A stretch of 64,000 bases of DNA, taken from Sipunculus nudus (taxonomy: Eukaryota; Annelida; Sipuncula; Golfingiida; Sipunculidae). Made by a program: the position numbers and the translations under genes. Under the pieces are notes generated by a model. That model was not told the DNA's origin and did no database searches. It worked only from the letters and a program-made list of their open reading frames with translations. Shown one piece after another: positions 1 through 12,765 of the stretch (its first letter is position 1; each line of letters begins with the position of its first letter). Location of the stretch: assembly GCA_026874595.1 (NCBI GenBank), contig CM049309.1, positions 97,240,723 to 97,304,722 on the forward strand. Direction: 5' to 3'.

Positions 1-215
1 AGTTCACTTTAGTCACTGTAGGTCATTCAGTGCAGCTCTCTATGCTCCCCAGGCTGTTGTTATGTAATCCAATCACTAGGGCAAGCCCTCTCTCCATTTA
101 GTTGAGCTTGATCAGGCTGCCTGTGGTTTATACCACAGGGAGCCTTTTTCTCTCTCCCCCACCCCATTCTGTTGAGAGACCTGTACTATGAACTAGATGA
201 ATCTTATAATTAACA
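1..215 (+). repeat. A-family fragment
   Basis: This matches the interior of other A copies (for example near 8483 and 16610), including the GTAGGTCATTCAGTGCA stretch. It is the left flank into which the next A element is inserted at an oligo-T tract. Confidence 0.6.
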
Positions 216-486
216 TTTTTAGCTCAGCTGACTGTAAGTCATCTGAGCTATAGTCATGGTCCATTGTCCATAGTCAGTCCGTTCGTCCGTCTAGCTGTCT
301 GTCCATTAGACTGGCATGTTTTGAAACCGTATATACTGTTATATGTCCCAAAAATCTCCTACCATACTGAAAATTGGGTAAATATGACTTTGTTCCTTGG
401 AGACATTAAGGAAAAACATCAAATTTCAATTAAAAACCTATTATCACAATTTAGGACAGCCTGAAACAAAACCACTTTTCTTAATT

Positions 487-2211
487 ATGCCCCCGCCACA
501 AAGTGGCCCCCGCCACAAAGTGGCCAGGGCATATAGTTTTACCCATGTCCGTCATTCTGTCATTCTGTCATTCCGAAATCAAACAGTTAAATACACATGT
601 ACGGACTTTTTTTTGCAATGCCTGCAGATATTGGCCTGATTTTTGGTGTGTGGGCAGATAATGACCAGTTACAGATCCAGTTTGCATTTCGTCCCAGTTG
701 ACCTACTTTTGACTGTTTTACAGCTCCTAAACTTAGAAAATTTCATGAAAAATATAAATTTTCATGACAAATACACATGTACGGACTTTTTTTCACAATG
801 CCTGCAGATATTGGCCTGATTTTTGGTGTGTGGGCAGATAATAACCAGTTACAGATTGAGTTTGTGTTTCGTCCCGGTTGACCTACTTTTGACCGTTTTA
901 CAGCCCCTAAACTTAGAAAATTTCATGAAAAATAGAAATTTTCATGACAAATACACATGTACACCTTTTTTTCACAATGCCTGCAGATATTGGCCTGATT
1001 TTTGGTGTGTGAGCAGATAATGACCAGTTACAGATCGAGTTCGTGTTTCGTCCCGGTTGACCTACTTTTGACCGTTTAACGGCTCCTAAACTTAGAAAAA
1101 TTCATGAAAAATATAAATTTTCATGACAAATACACATGTACAGCCGTTTTTAGCCCTCAGCTCATAGGCTGATGGGCTATTGTCATCACCCAAGCTGTCC
1201 GTCCGTCCATCTGTCTGTCTGGTGTCTGTCCATCTGTCCGTTCCGCGTCTGTTAACTTTTACCTTGTGAGCGGGATATCTCTAAAACGATTCACCGTTGG
1301 AATTTTTTTTTTAATCAGTGAAGATGTATATCAATAAAATCTCGGTCAAGTTCGTAGATGGGTGACCTTGACCCATTTTTCTACATTTTAGAGCTGATTA
1401 TAGAAAAACACTCAGAAGTTTATATCTCAGGAACCATTGTGTGGATTTTCACAAAACTTACTATGATCATTGGGACTGATGGTCTGTATGTGCTGCACAA
1501 TTTTGGTGGCGCCACCTGCAATTTCTGATTTTTTTAATGAAATTTTATCGGATTTTTTCAATTTTGGCCTTTTGTGCAGGATATCTCCAAAGGTATTCAA
1601 CACAGGAACTTCATTTCTTCAGTGCTATTGCATTATATTTACAAAATCTAGGTCAAGTTCAAAGATGGGTGATCTTGACCTACTTTTCAAGGTCACAGAG
1701 CTTATTATAGAAAAAAACTTAGGAGCTTATTTCTCAGGAAGCATTTGGTGGATTGTTATGAAACATGGTATATACCTCTCCAATTTAAATTTATAAATGA
1801 TTATCAACTTTTGCTAATATTCTAGTTTCGCAATGCAATGCTTACAGATACTGGCCTAATGTTTGGTCTGTGGGCGCATAATGACCACTTACAGATCGAG
1901 TTCGCGTTTCGTCCCAGTTAGCCTATTTTTCACCATATGACAGATCCTGAACATAGAAAATTTCATGAAAGACAGAAATTTTCATGAAAAATGCACATAT
2001 ATGGACTTTTTTTCACAATGCCTGCAGATACTGGCCTGATTTTTGGTGTGTTGCTTGATAATGACCTTTTACAGATAGAGTTTGCATTTTGCCCTTGTTG
2101 ACCTACTTTTGACCGTACAACACCTCCTGAACTTAAAAAATTTTACAAAACTTAACAAATGTTTCTAATTTGCCCCAGGCAGGGGCATTCGTGTCATTCC
2201 GACACATCTAG
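487..2211 (+). mobile_element. D-family HINE-like element (D1), with nested G
   Basis: The left end ATGCCCCCGCC lies in a hairpin closing with GGGGCATA, with an extra copy of the CCCCGCCACAAAGTGG piece. The right end has the inverted repeat (AGGGGCAT, imperfect), a hairpin GTGTC/GACAC and the end CTAG. The body has about five tandem copies of a roughly 181-bp unit starting near AATACACATGTACGG. Element G interrupts it at 1152-1825. Confidence 0.65.
1152..1825 (+). mobile_element. G-family HINE-like element
   Basis: It follows T5 and starts AGCCCTCAGC, part of a perfect-stem hairpin (TAGCCC/GGGCTA plus TCAGC/GCTGA, 1151-1179). A GTCCGTCC stretch follows and the end is CTAG then TTT. The body contains TTGACC/GGTCAA half-sites and one GGTGGCGCCACC palindrome. 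It is inserted in a T-tract of D1. Confidence 0.55.
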
Positions 2212-3416
2212 TATTTTCCAGAAGTATTCACCTATATATTTCCTATGTACATGCCAGAAATTATGTCTGTTAAGTCTAATTTCTTTAAGTTATGGGCCAG
2301 AACATAATGGACTTTGTAAAAAATCAGGAAAAATATTTACTCACTTAACATGAAAAATTTTTAAACTAGGTACTTTTTTCGCCAAGTATATAGCTTTCTT
2401 TAAATAAGATTCAATATAACGTTAGATCTAATATATAAATATTAGATCTTAATTTTGTAAATTTTTTTAAGTTTTTAGCATAAAAATAAAATCAGTACCT
2501 TTAATTTTGCCCAAATTTGACCATGGCACATTTTTTTCCTGTGAGTAATGTTGAATTAATTTTCACAGCATGTAAACATAAGTATTTAATTTGTTTAAAT
2601 CTGATATTTGAAAATAAAAGCTTGAAAATTAGGCTAGTTATTGAATTTTTTGTTAAGGCTCTATTGTAGTTACTTGGTTAATCCATATGCAGGCCGCCCA
2701 CTCCTGGTCACTGGAAGTCAGCTATGCCAGGGTTCCTGATTTGTTACAGTCACTGGGGGAGATCCCCTCCTGTGACAGGTGTACAGTTATTCTCATATCA
2801 CCACCCCATACTGTCCACCCCCTCCCCGGCAAAACCAACCAAACAAGTGTTATACGGTAATTGTTATTGTCTTCACTGTATCTCCTTAATTGTAATGCTG
2901 TTTCCACTCCAATATACAAAACATTCCTTGAAAAAGTAATTCAAGGTGTAATCCAGAAGATGCCATGTTGTGTTAATGTAGCCTTTTTAAAGAAATCAAT
3001 TTTCTTTTAAATAATTTTAACAAATTAACATATAATTAAACCCATCAGTATGCATAAATTTATAAAATATGAAGCAAAATATGGATAAATAAAGGCCCAA
3101 TTTCAAATTGTAAAATCTTAATCAAGTATTATTTTTTCATATATTTATTGTTTTGCAAATTTAAAAGATATATTTTTGTTGTAAAAAATAAATATACATT
3201 TGTTTATGATGATGCAATTTAGAATTATGAATAAACTTTTATATAGATATATAGATTATATTTGAATATAAACTTAAAATTAAAAAAATGATTTGATAAT
3301 GAAACAAGGATCTAATTCAAACATTTGTTCATTATTTTCCTGCCAAAGCAGAATTAGAGATCAGGCTTTGTTTGCCCTGTATGTATATGTAGAAGTGTTG
3401 TTTATCCAACCTCCCT

Positions 3417-3453
3417 CCCCCCCCCCCCCCACCCCCCCCCCCCCCCGCCCCCA
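3417..3453. repeat. Poly-C tract
   Basis: Long C homopolymers occur here, with a shorter one at about 3729-3747. Open frames across them (poly-Pro or poly-Gly) are meaningless. Confidence 0.95.
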
Positions 3454-3837
3454 GCTGCCATTGATTCTTTTGCACCTTTTGCACTGGGACATTAGTTTTT
3501 AATTGAAAATGTGTAAAATCTATTGGAAAAAAAATAATTGGATTAGAAAAAATTAAGATCTGATTGAAACATATTCTTTCCTCAGGAGAATGGAACATAA
3601 AGTGATCAGCTCTGTCTGTCCATCATCTCTTCGTTATCCTTAAATATATATTATTTATGAAATTTTTCCTATAAGCACTGTTGAAATAACTTTCATATGC
3701 TGTATGTGTATCGATTTAAGGTATTGACCCCCCCCCCCCCCCCCCAGGACCACCACAACCAAGTCCTTCCATCTGTGGACTGGGGATATTAGTTATATTT
3801 CAACTGTATACATTTTATAAAATAGAAAAAACATATA

Positions 3838-3842
<5 letters not shown>

Positions 3843-3869
<27 letters not shown>

Positions 3870-4036
3870 ACTCTGAAGAAAAACAACACTGTTAATTCAC
3901 AACAGACTGTTTCACGGGATGCGACCCGATCATCAGGTGAATGTGGTTAGAATCTTCAGAGATTTTCTTCAGAGTTACACCGCTCTGGCCTAGCTTGTAG
4001 GTCATAGAGCACTTTACATCGGAGGGTAACACTACC

Positions 4037-4112
<76 letters not shown>
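3843..4112. repeat. Module bracketed by (AT)n and (AT)n(GT)n microsatellites
   Basis: An (AT)n tract ends near 3869. About 170 bp of unique sequence follows, then (AT)n and (GT)n at 4040-4112. The unique part contains a 14-bp perfect inverted repeat (AACTCTGAAGAAAA at 3869-3882 with its complement at 3963-3976) and a small CGGG/CCCG hairpin. It may be a microsatellite-associated short element. Confidence 0.6.
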
Positions 4113-4114
<2 letters not shown>

Positions 4115-5066
4115 AATTTAACAAATGTGTAAACTTCTGAACTGTCAACTGAACTGTTGATCAAAAAGGCAACCAATGATTATTGGTATTAATATTCATC
4201 TTATGGTCACAAACTGCTCACATGCTTCAATTTTAACATTAGAAAATGCATGGTTTGGTCACAAAATATTATTTGAAACAATTTATTACTTATATATATA
4301 AACCAATCATGTCTACCAGCCATGGCCTATATTACCTTTTCCTCCTAGACTTTATCTCCAAATGATATTATTTTAGATGTTTTACCTTCAATGTCAACTT
4401 CAGCTGAGCACAGTGACCCATGGGTTCCTTGTTTTTCAGCAACAAGCAGTAACAACAGAGACCCCTCCCCCACCCACCACTTCAACATCCAGGACTAATA
4501 AACAAGATGAATCTTATAATTTTTATGTTAAATAAATTCTTTTTGTTGAGACTTGGACAATTTTGATTTTTTAAAAGAAAAAAATATTCAGGAATTTAAT
4601 CCTTATATTCAAATATGATAAAATATTAGGATCTAATGTAAGTGCTAAATAACAAGATTTAAGAAGATATAAATACTTTGTAGCATTTTATTCATATCTC
4701 TAAAAGTTGGCGGGGCCTAGGTGTGAATAACACTGTTAACTTTGTATTAAAATTAGGAATATTGGTCAAACTTTGTGGGATTATTTTTTAACTCATATGG
4801 CCATATATTTAACTTTTGAAAACTTAATTACCTTGTTACTTTTATATAACACTTACTGTAGGCCCATTTTTTTCCCTTGTTGCATCACTAAATGGTTTAG
4901 CTTGTGTCCATTATTCTATAATTTACAGAGTTTCATTTTAGCAGGGCCATTTTCTCATAGCTTTTTAAATGATAATATACATGAAAAACCAAAAGAAATA
5001 AAAATATTTTGCAGTTACTAATATTTTCCGAAATTCAGCTGAGTAATGTGACCCATGGGTCACTTG

Positions 5067-6008
5067 TTTACAAGCCAAAATGTAAGTTTAGACTCTTTTA
5101 GCTTATACACTATTTTTTAAAGAAACTGTTAAGCTGATTGATTTAAACTTTACAAGAATTGTTCTTTGGTATTGTTCTGTCAGTTTTATAAGAATAGATT
5201 GGGTAATTGCAGCTTTAAAAAAGCAGTGTAGCCAATTGAAAAAGGTTTTCAGTGTTTGAAAACAGATTTGGCAGCATGGCAAGTTTCAACATGTCAAGTC
5301 AAGAGGTCAATCAGTGCACTCAGGTGCAGTCCAGACATCATCATGGCAACTGACCTGGCTCTGCCTGGTGTCCAGATACAGTATAGAAGTCTGGGCAATG
5401 TGTCTAGACACACCGTCTAGACATCTAGAACCTGCCAACTGTGTCAGATTTTACAATAGTTCAAGTTACGCTCTGTATCTATAAATAACTTTGGCAGACT
5501 GCCAACCATTTCAGATTTGCCACCAGGTCTAGTTTCAGTCTGTAAGAGCCAGTTGTAACCTTCAGTCTGTAAAAGTCAGTGGTGCAGTTACATTGGGCAC
5601 ATTAGGTACCTTTGATCTGGGGGAAAGCTGAGCCTCCATTGCCAGGATGAATGAATAGGTGTGACTCAATACTAAGGCTAAAAGAGGAACTTGTTTTTAG
5701 ATTTTATAGGGAAAAAGCTAAAACATTTTAAAATTTTCTTCTCTGAAACCATGCTGCCAAATTGTCCGTTCATCTGTCCCAGTATCCCTCCATGGCAAAA
5801 AGAATATATCGGAAATATCTTGACTGATACATCCTAGTTTTAAATGTCCTAGTCTGAAACATGAAGATCCAAAATGTCCATTTGGCTGAAATCATAATGA
5901 CAACGGTAGAAATTCAGGACATGGGAGGATCAGTATTAAATTTTAAAAATAAACATTCATACTCCCAAACTTTGCACAGGTTCGCATTAGGCCTGTAGGC
6001 CTTGTTAC
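5067..6008 (+). mobile_element. B-family 3' portion
   Basis: It ends with ACAGGTTCGCA, the hairpin AGGCC/GGCCT and CTTG then TT, the B-family 3' end. It carries a perfect NFI-type palindrome TTGGCAGACTGCCAA (5491-5505). The 5' end is missing. Confidence 0.6.
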
Positions 6009-6180
6009 TATTTTTGTGGATTATTGATGTTAAATGACTGTTGTTGAGCTGTGACAGTGGTGGTATCCAGAAATCAAAGCCTAGGATCCGGACACGCTGG
6101 TACTGTACATTTTATTGTTATATTGTTATATAGTGTATTGTAGTGTTAGGATTGAGCTAAGAATAAAATATAATATTTTT
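6009..6180. other. Unassigned AT-rich sequence
   Basis: Nothing recognisable was seen. Confidence 0.5.
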
Positions 6181-6380
6181 GCAGGGGTGGATCCAGGATT
6201 TAGGAAGAGGGGGGGGGTCCAACCCAGGAGGACTAATGAAAATCCTAAAAAAAGGTCATCATGTCTGGAAAAGGGGGGGTCCAGGCCGCAAAATTACATC
6301 TAAAACCCCTTAAAAAAGGTTGCTTCGGGTGAAAAAGGGGGGGGGTTCGGACCCCCTGCCCCCCCCTGGATCCGCTTCTG
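6181..6380. mobile_element. Small MITE with GGATCCAGG termini
   Basis: Imperfect terminal inverted repeats (GGGGTGGATCCAGG on the left, CCTGGATCCGCTTCTG on the right) flank about 200 bp holding G- and C-homopolymers. A one-sided relative occurs near 61494. Termini with GGATCCAGG are common in animal repeats; the superfamily was not determined. Confidence 0.55.
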
Positions 6381-7009
6381 ATTTGTTAACAAAAAACCAT
6401 TGACTTCCCTATTCATTCCCCTAGACATTTCACGCTGCCTAGTGTTACAGAGTCTGATTTTTTTTATCTTCATAACGGGATTTGTGCTGGTCACGGTTAC
6501 TTAATCTGTTGTTATTAGGTTCTGTAACCTAAGTACTTGACTAGTTGAAATGTTTGGACAAAGTACAGCTAATGTCTCTTCAATTTTATCAAAAATTGGT
6601 TGCATTTCAAAGCATCCACCAAACTTGATACAGATGTTCTATTAACCAGCAATGAACAACAGTGTTTAATGTTCACTTTTGTTGAGAGAAAACTTATGAG
6701 TATGTGTAATCAACAGTTCTTTACCATATCATGACTTTTAAGCACTCTAGCACTTAAGCTTTATGTTGGTTTTAATTGATCATATAACAGGGACATTCAG
6801 AAATTGCAAATGAACAATTGTCACTGAACAGAGGCAACAGCATTAGCTTTTTGTCAGAAAACCTGGTATTTTGTAAATATGGACAACCTAATAAAGTGTT
6901 CATGAAACACAACAAATTTTGTGTTTTCAGGGCAAACCAAGATGTGTGAAAGTCTATCTTTATGCAATCACTGATTTAAACATGCAAAAGGAACTGAAAT
7001 AATGCTCAC
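6381..7009. other. Unassigned low-copy sequence
   Basis: No repeat family, RNA gene or coding signal was recognised. Confidence 0.5.
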
Positions 7010-7160
7010 CAATGAGAAATTTTTCAGGAATAAATTCCACTTCTGGTTGACAAACACAACTTTGTCCATCAAATGGTGATCCCAACCAATGACAGTTACC
7101 AGATGTTGTCTTTGAAACAGTAATGCAATCTCTTTGTCCAGGGAAACACAGCAAATACAG
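7010..7160 (-). CDS. Candidate orphan exon, cysteine-rich extracellular-type protein
   Basis: On the - strand an open frame of about 50 codons has an acceptor-like TGTCTCAG before it and a good donor (GTGAGC) after it. Residues include RDCITV, SGNCHWLG, DGQSCVCQPE and FIPEKFLI: four cysteines after a hydrophobic start, looking like part of a secreted or extracellular cysteine-rich domain. No repeat family found elsewhere in the window overlaps it. I do not recognise the family. It could be one exon of a gene running right to left, a pseudo-exon, or part of an unrecognised transposon. It lies about 40 bp left of a B-family element. Confidence 0.35.
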
Positions 7161-7698
7161 CTGAGACAGCTAGCTAGACCTAGACCTTATCAGTAACAGT
7201 CATTTTTAGCGAACCTGTGAGCTAATGCAATGGTGTGGCAGCGTCCCTTGTCTGTACTTTAACCCATACTATCTCGAAAACGACTAGAGCTAGCATCATG
7301 AAATTTAATGCAAAAAATTAGCCATCTGAAAAAATGCATTTTCTTAGATTTTATAGAGAAAAAGCTAAATAACCTTTAAAAATGTTCTCCTCCGAAACGG
7401 TCAAGCCAAATTATTCAACATTTCACAGAAATAATCTTTTATACCATCTCTCTCAAGTTTATTCGAATGGTTCAAGTTCGGTGAATTTTGGCCGAGTTAC
7501 AGAAAGTTGAACTTAGCATCTGTCCAAAAAAGCATACTAAAATGACAATCTCAGAAATAGCCAGTCATCTGTCCAAAAAAGCATACTTAAATGACAATCT
7601 CAGAAACAGCCAGAGCTATCATCACCAAATTTTATGCCAGTGTTGGTCACATGAATCATATGTGAAATTCAGGTATTGGTGGCACCACCTGCATTGAA

Positions 7699-10600
7699 TT
7701 TTTAGCTCAGCTGACTTTAAGTCACATGAGCTATAGTTGTGGTCCATTGTCCGTCGTCCGTCCATCTGTCTGTCTGTCTGTCTGTCCGTCCGTCTGGATG
7801 TCCGTCCGTAAAACTGGCACGTTTCGACACCATTGGACCTACGAATCTGAAATTCAGCATACAGTTAGATGTCCCCAAAATCTCCTACCATGCCGAAAAT
7901 TGGGTCAATAGGACTTCGTTCCTTTGAGATATTAAGGAAAAACCTCAATTTTTTATAAGAAATCTATTTTTACACTTCAGGACTGCCTAATATCAAAACC
8001 ACTCATCTGGTTCTCTTCATATTTACAATAAATATTTCTCTATATAGTTCCTATGTACATGCCAGAAATTAAGTCAGTATTATTTAATTTAAAAAAGTTA
8101 TGGTCCCAAACATAATGGACTTTGTAAAAATAATCAGGAAAGATATTTGGTCACTTAAGACCAAAAGTGTTAAAGGTAGGGACTTTTTTTCAGTAATACA
8201 ACTTTAATTAATCAAAATTTAATTGTATACCAAAAATTAGATCAAAATCTGTTGAATTTTTTTAAATATTGGCAAAAATATAAAATTGGTACCTTAAATT
8301 TTGCCCAATTTTGGCCACGGCACGTTTTTTTCCTGTAAGTACTGTGGATTTAATTTTTCACAGCATGTACACATAAGGATTTAATCTGTAAAAATCTGAA
8401 ATTTGAAAATAAAAGGTGCAAAATTAGGCTAGTTATTGAATTTTTTTGGAGGCTCTTGTTTAATTCCCTTTCATTGTCAAGAAGTCCACTTTGATGACTG
8501 TAGGTCATTCAGTGCACATCTCTATGCTCCCCAGGCTGTTGGCATAATGTTAGATGTCCCCAAAATCTCCTACCATACCAAAAATTTGGTCATTAGGACT
8601 TGGTTCCTTTGAGATATTAAAGAAAAACCTCTGTTTTCCATAAAAAAAGCCATTGTTACACTTCAAGGCTGCCTAATATTAAAACCACTGATCTGTTTTT
8701 GATCATATTTAGTATTCACATTCTTTCATACATTTTCTATGAACATACCAAAAATGAGGTCAGTATTGGGTATTATTTTGAAGTTATGGGCCAAAATATA
8801 ATGCAATTTTTAAAAAATCAGGAAATATATTTACTCACCTAATTTGAGAATTGCTGAACCTAGAGACTTTTTTTTCAGGAATATAACTTTATTTAATCAA
8901 GATTCAATTGTTTACCCAAAATTAGATCTGAATTTTGCAAATTTTTCAAGTTATTAGCATAAATAAAAATCAATACCTTAAATTTTGTCCAATTTTGGCA
9001 ATGGCACGTTTTTTTCCCTGTAAGCACTATTGATTTAATTTTCACAGCATATATACATAAGGATTCAATCTTTTAAAATCTGAAATTTCAAAGAAATTGA
9101 TTGGAAAGAATAGCTTTTATTTACGTTTTCATACACCATGTCAAGTGTTGTTTACATCTAGCCCACCTAGTAGTACACCCTTCACTTGCATTATGTAACC
9201 CACCCCTTATGTAACCTTGCTCAGCTTGGCCACTTCCAGCAGGCTTCCCCTCTGCCCTGCACTCCCTCCCCCCCCCCCCCCCCAGATGATGCATAAACTA
9301 GATGAATTTTCTGTATTTGATTCATTCTTATTCTATGCTATGCTACATTTTAGATTTTGTATTGTACCACCAGGGTTACAATAATTAAAGTGTACATTTA
9401 ATTGCGTCCACAAAGTGGTGTATTGCTATGAAAGTGTGGATGTTCATCAGATAAGTAATTCCTTACTTCAGAAGAGAAAAACTTCACCAGGTGTTAAATT
9501 GACTATTAATTCCAGTAATAAATTAAAACTGGGATAGTAATTAGCACAATGAAATTGTCCTTCATTCAACCAACAGTGTGTATACTTTATTTGAAAAGAT
9601 GTTTTATTTTATCAAATTTACTGAATCTTTTATTTTATTTTGGTGAATAAAATTAAGCATGTACTGAAAACTCCAATGTGCAAAACTTAATAGTGATTCA
9701 AGGAATATTCTTGTAGATGCCATGTTGTGGCATTTTTTTTTCTTTTAAATTCAGTTAAAACATTTTTGATTTAAAAATAATAAAATATATGTGTATGCAT
9801 AATATGACCCAATATGAGCTACACTCTGGATATATAATGATTGCAACTTTTGCAACAATTCTAATATTTTAACTTATAGTTTCAGTTTTTTACTCTGTAT
9901 ATATAATTATTGCAACTTTTGCAACAATTCTAATATTTTAACTTATATTTTCAGTCTTTTTTATTACAAATTTATAAAACATGTAAATAAAAAAAAAATG
10001 ATTCAGATAAAAACTTCTTAATGGAAAAAGTGGATATGCTAAAAAATAGGCTTATATATAAACTTAAATGCATTATTCCCTTGAAAGTGAAATAAAGGTA
10101 TTAGTCCATTCTGTCCACTTGCCTGACCATCTGTAAATTTTCATATGCATCACAGTATCTCAAAACTTTTACTGTTTTTCTTCATGACAGTCTTGTCAGA
10201 GTATGAGTTTGCAATCATATATTTAGAACTTTACTATAACCAAGTAGGAGGGCCCCTTTCCTCTTAGCATTTCATATTCTTATATAAATGAAAAACATTA
10301 CAATAGAATATTTCTACATCCACCTTCGTGCTGCCCTCACTTTTCCTTTATATTGTGTAATATGTAGACATAGTGGGCATCACAATAATGTACCTTGTAA
10401 AGACTAAAGAGATATTGTGTCATACAGTCACAAATTCATAAATCCCTTTTAGCATAGTTAAACATAACATCATATCTGTCAGATTGAAAGCTTGCAGACT
10501 ACCATACACTTTAGATCCTTCAACAAATAGCCTTATCATCATTCTAATAATGATTATTACTGCTGTCATTGCATTCATATTTGCTGAAATATATCACAAT

Positions 10601-10820
10601 TTTCAACCCCTCCTAAATAAATAAAAAATAAACCACTATATTTTACTCTATTAATCCATCAGTCCAGTAATTATATTTATCATTTACTCACATATTACAT
10701 TACATTTCTTTATAATAGCCCAACATGTCCATGATATTCATAAGCTTTATCGACTTGATATAGTATCACATTTTTAGTCCAATCACGATCAGCTGAACGC
10801 CGTGACCCATGGGTCCCTTG
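7699..10820 (+). mobile_element. A-family HINE-like element (A2)
   Basis: T5 is followed by AGCTCAGCTGACT and the 5' hairpin, then a (GTCT/GTCC)n stretch. The 3' end has ATCAGCTGAACG, GACCCATGGGTC and CTTG, then T5 of the flanking B. Comparison with uninterrupted B copies (51223, 54665) shows insertion in a T-run of 7-8. The tail has a 52-codon open frame with a hydrophobic stretch (10466-10624), also present in two other A tails. Confidence 0.7.
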
Positions 10821-12765
10821 TTTTTGTATGGGGGTCATTGGTCATCTGTACATTAACCCATAATTTCTCAGGAATAACAGGAGCTACCATCCCCAAATTT
10901 TATGCAAGAATCTGTCACATATCAAATGTTGTGGGATTCAGCTTTTTTTTTTTTTTGCTATCTGCATTTACTTAAATTTTATAGGGAAAAAGCTGAAAAA
11001 CCTTTAAAAGTCTTCTTCTTATAAACAGATCAGCCAAATTGTTCAATATTTTACAGAAATGATCCCAGAGGCAAGCCCTCTCAAGTTTGTTCAAATGGTT
11101 TGCATTTGATGAATTTTAGCGTAGTTACATGAATTCGAACTTGGTCATTTGGCCAAGTAAGCATACTGACAAAGTAATCTCAGAAATGACAGAGACTAGC
11201 ATTACCAAGTATTGTGCAAATGTTGGTCACATGACTCATATTTGAAGTTGCAGATTTTGTGGTGCCACCTACATTGACCTGTTTTTTATGGGCAAAAACC
11301 TCATAATTTTAGCCTCTTTAAATTTAGCTAATAATGTTTATGATGAAACTCTTAAGTTGAATCGTTCAATTTTCAAAAGAATTATCCTAGGACATGGTTC
11401 TTTCAATCATATCAGAATAGACTGAGTTTGTTGATTTTTGGTTGAATCGTGTAAAGTTTAAGTTGGTCTTATGGCCATTATTATGTCTATTTCAAACTGA
11501 GGACTGCAATAGTTTTCTTCTACAAAATTATTTTTTCAATTATAACTTCTGTAACATTGCACAAAAATTATTCTTAGGTGGCATTTGTTCAAGTTTACTT
11601 GATTGATTTTTGGCAGAATTATTGGACCTTTTTTTTTCTAGATATTTTGATAAAAGTTTATGAATATGTCAGCTTGAAAAAAAAACACATTTTAGCCAAA
11701 GTCTTTCAGTATGTGTAAACAGATTTACCAACAGGCCAAGACTGTGTCTGTATCTTTAAATAGGTTGAGAAACTGCCAACTGTTTCAGATTTGGCAACGG
11801 ATCAAGAATTCATTCAGTGCAGCGAGATATATGTCAAGAGTTCGATCAGTGCAGCCAAGCACAAGGCATGTGATCACCCCATGGGTGACATGTGAACACC
11901 TCATGGGCACCATGTGATCACCTCATGAGTATCATGTGATCACCTTATGTGTGTCATGCCCCTCAGGGCTTCATGTGGAGCCAATCTGTGAGCTTATGCA
12001 ATGGTGTGGCTACTATTACAGATTTGGCAACAGGCCAAAGGTGAGTTTGGATCTATTTATAGCTTTGGCAGACTGCCAACTATATCAGATTAGGCATCAG
12101 GTCAAGAGTTCACTCAGTGCAGCCAGGTATAGGTCAGGAGTTCCCTCAGTGCAGTAGCTGCATTCTATATTTAACGTTGGCAGACTGTCCACTGCATCAG
12201 ATTTGGCACCAAAGTTCGGCCTGGATCCATTATAGCTTTGGCAGACTGCCAACTGTGTCAGATTATGCAACAGGTCAGGAGTTCACTCAGTGCAGCCAGG
12301 TGCTGGTCATGAGTTCACTCAGTGCAGTTGCCTGAGCCAGCAATTTGTCACAGTTCAACCGGGGCAACTGCTTTTCTCACCTAAGCCTGGTCAGCCCCAT
12401 GCATCAGACTCAAGGCAAGTTAGATGTATTGGCCTGATATTTTGACCTGTCTATGTGTCTTTAATGGCTTTCTCGTTCACAAGACAGGTGTCCCCACCAA
12501 CAATAACTTTTGCACAGTGTATGTGTCTGCTTATTTCTACAGAGGAATTTGATATATAATCAGCCTGAAATTGGGCATATTTATACATATTGAATAGCTT
12601 TGTTGTATACAAGACTGGTGGTGCCACCTACAATAATTTTTGCACAGTGTGTGTCCCTGCTCATTTCTCAGGAGGGGTTTGATATATCAGTCTGAAATTG
12701 GGCATATGTATATATCTCTGATAGCTTCGTTGTATACAAGACTGTTGGTGCCAGCTACAATCATT

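Larger units (their letters stand above)
216..5066 (+). mobile_element. A-family HINE-like element (A1), with nested D and G
   Basis: It begins with T5 then AGCTCAGCTGA, which forms a 5' hairpin (TAGCTCAG with CTGAGCTA, 220-250). A GTCCGTCC-rich stretch follows. Two successive 3' tails are present, at about 4400-4431 and 5034-5066. Each has CAGCTGAG (inverted copy of the left repeat), the palindrome ACCCATGGGT and the end CTTG then T. The D element at 487-2211 interrupts it. It contains poly-C tracts and microsatellites. No protein is encoded. Assignment to Helentron-associated elements rests on structure only. Confidence 0.65.

Noticed and set aside
216-250. tRNA-like TAGCTCAGCTG at A-element starts and TAGCTCAGTGG inside B elements
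   Set aside because: They match only a box A pattern. There is no box B, acceptor stem or anticodon arm, and the A-element case is explained by the terminal hairpin.
3293-3598. Frames with poly-proline or poly-glycine
   Set aside because: They are produced by the C homopolymer at 3417-3453.
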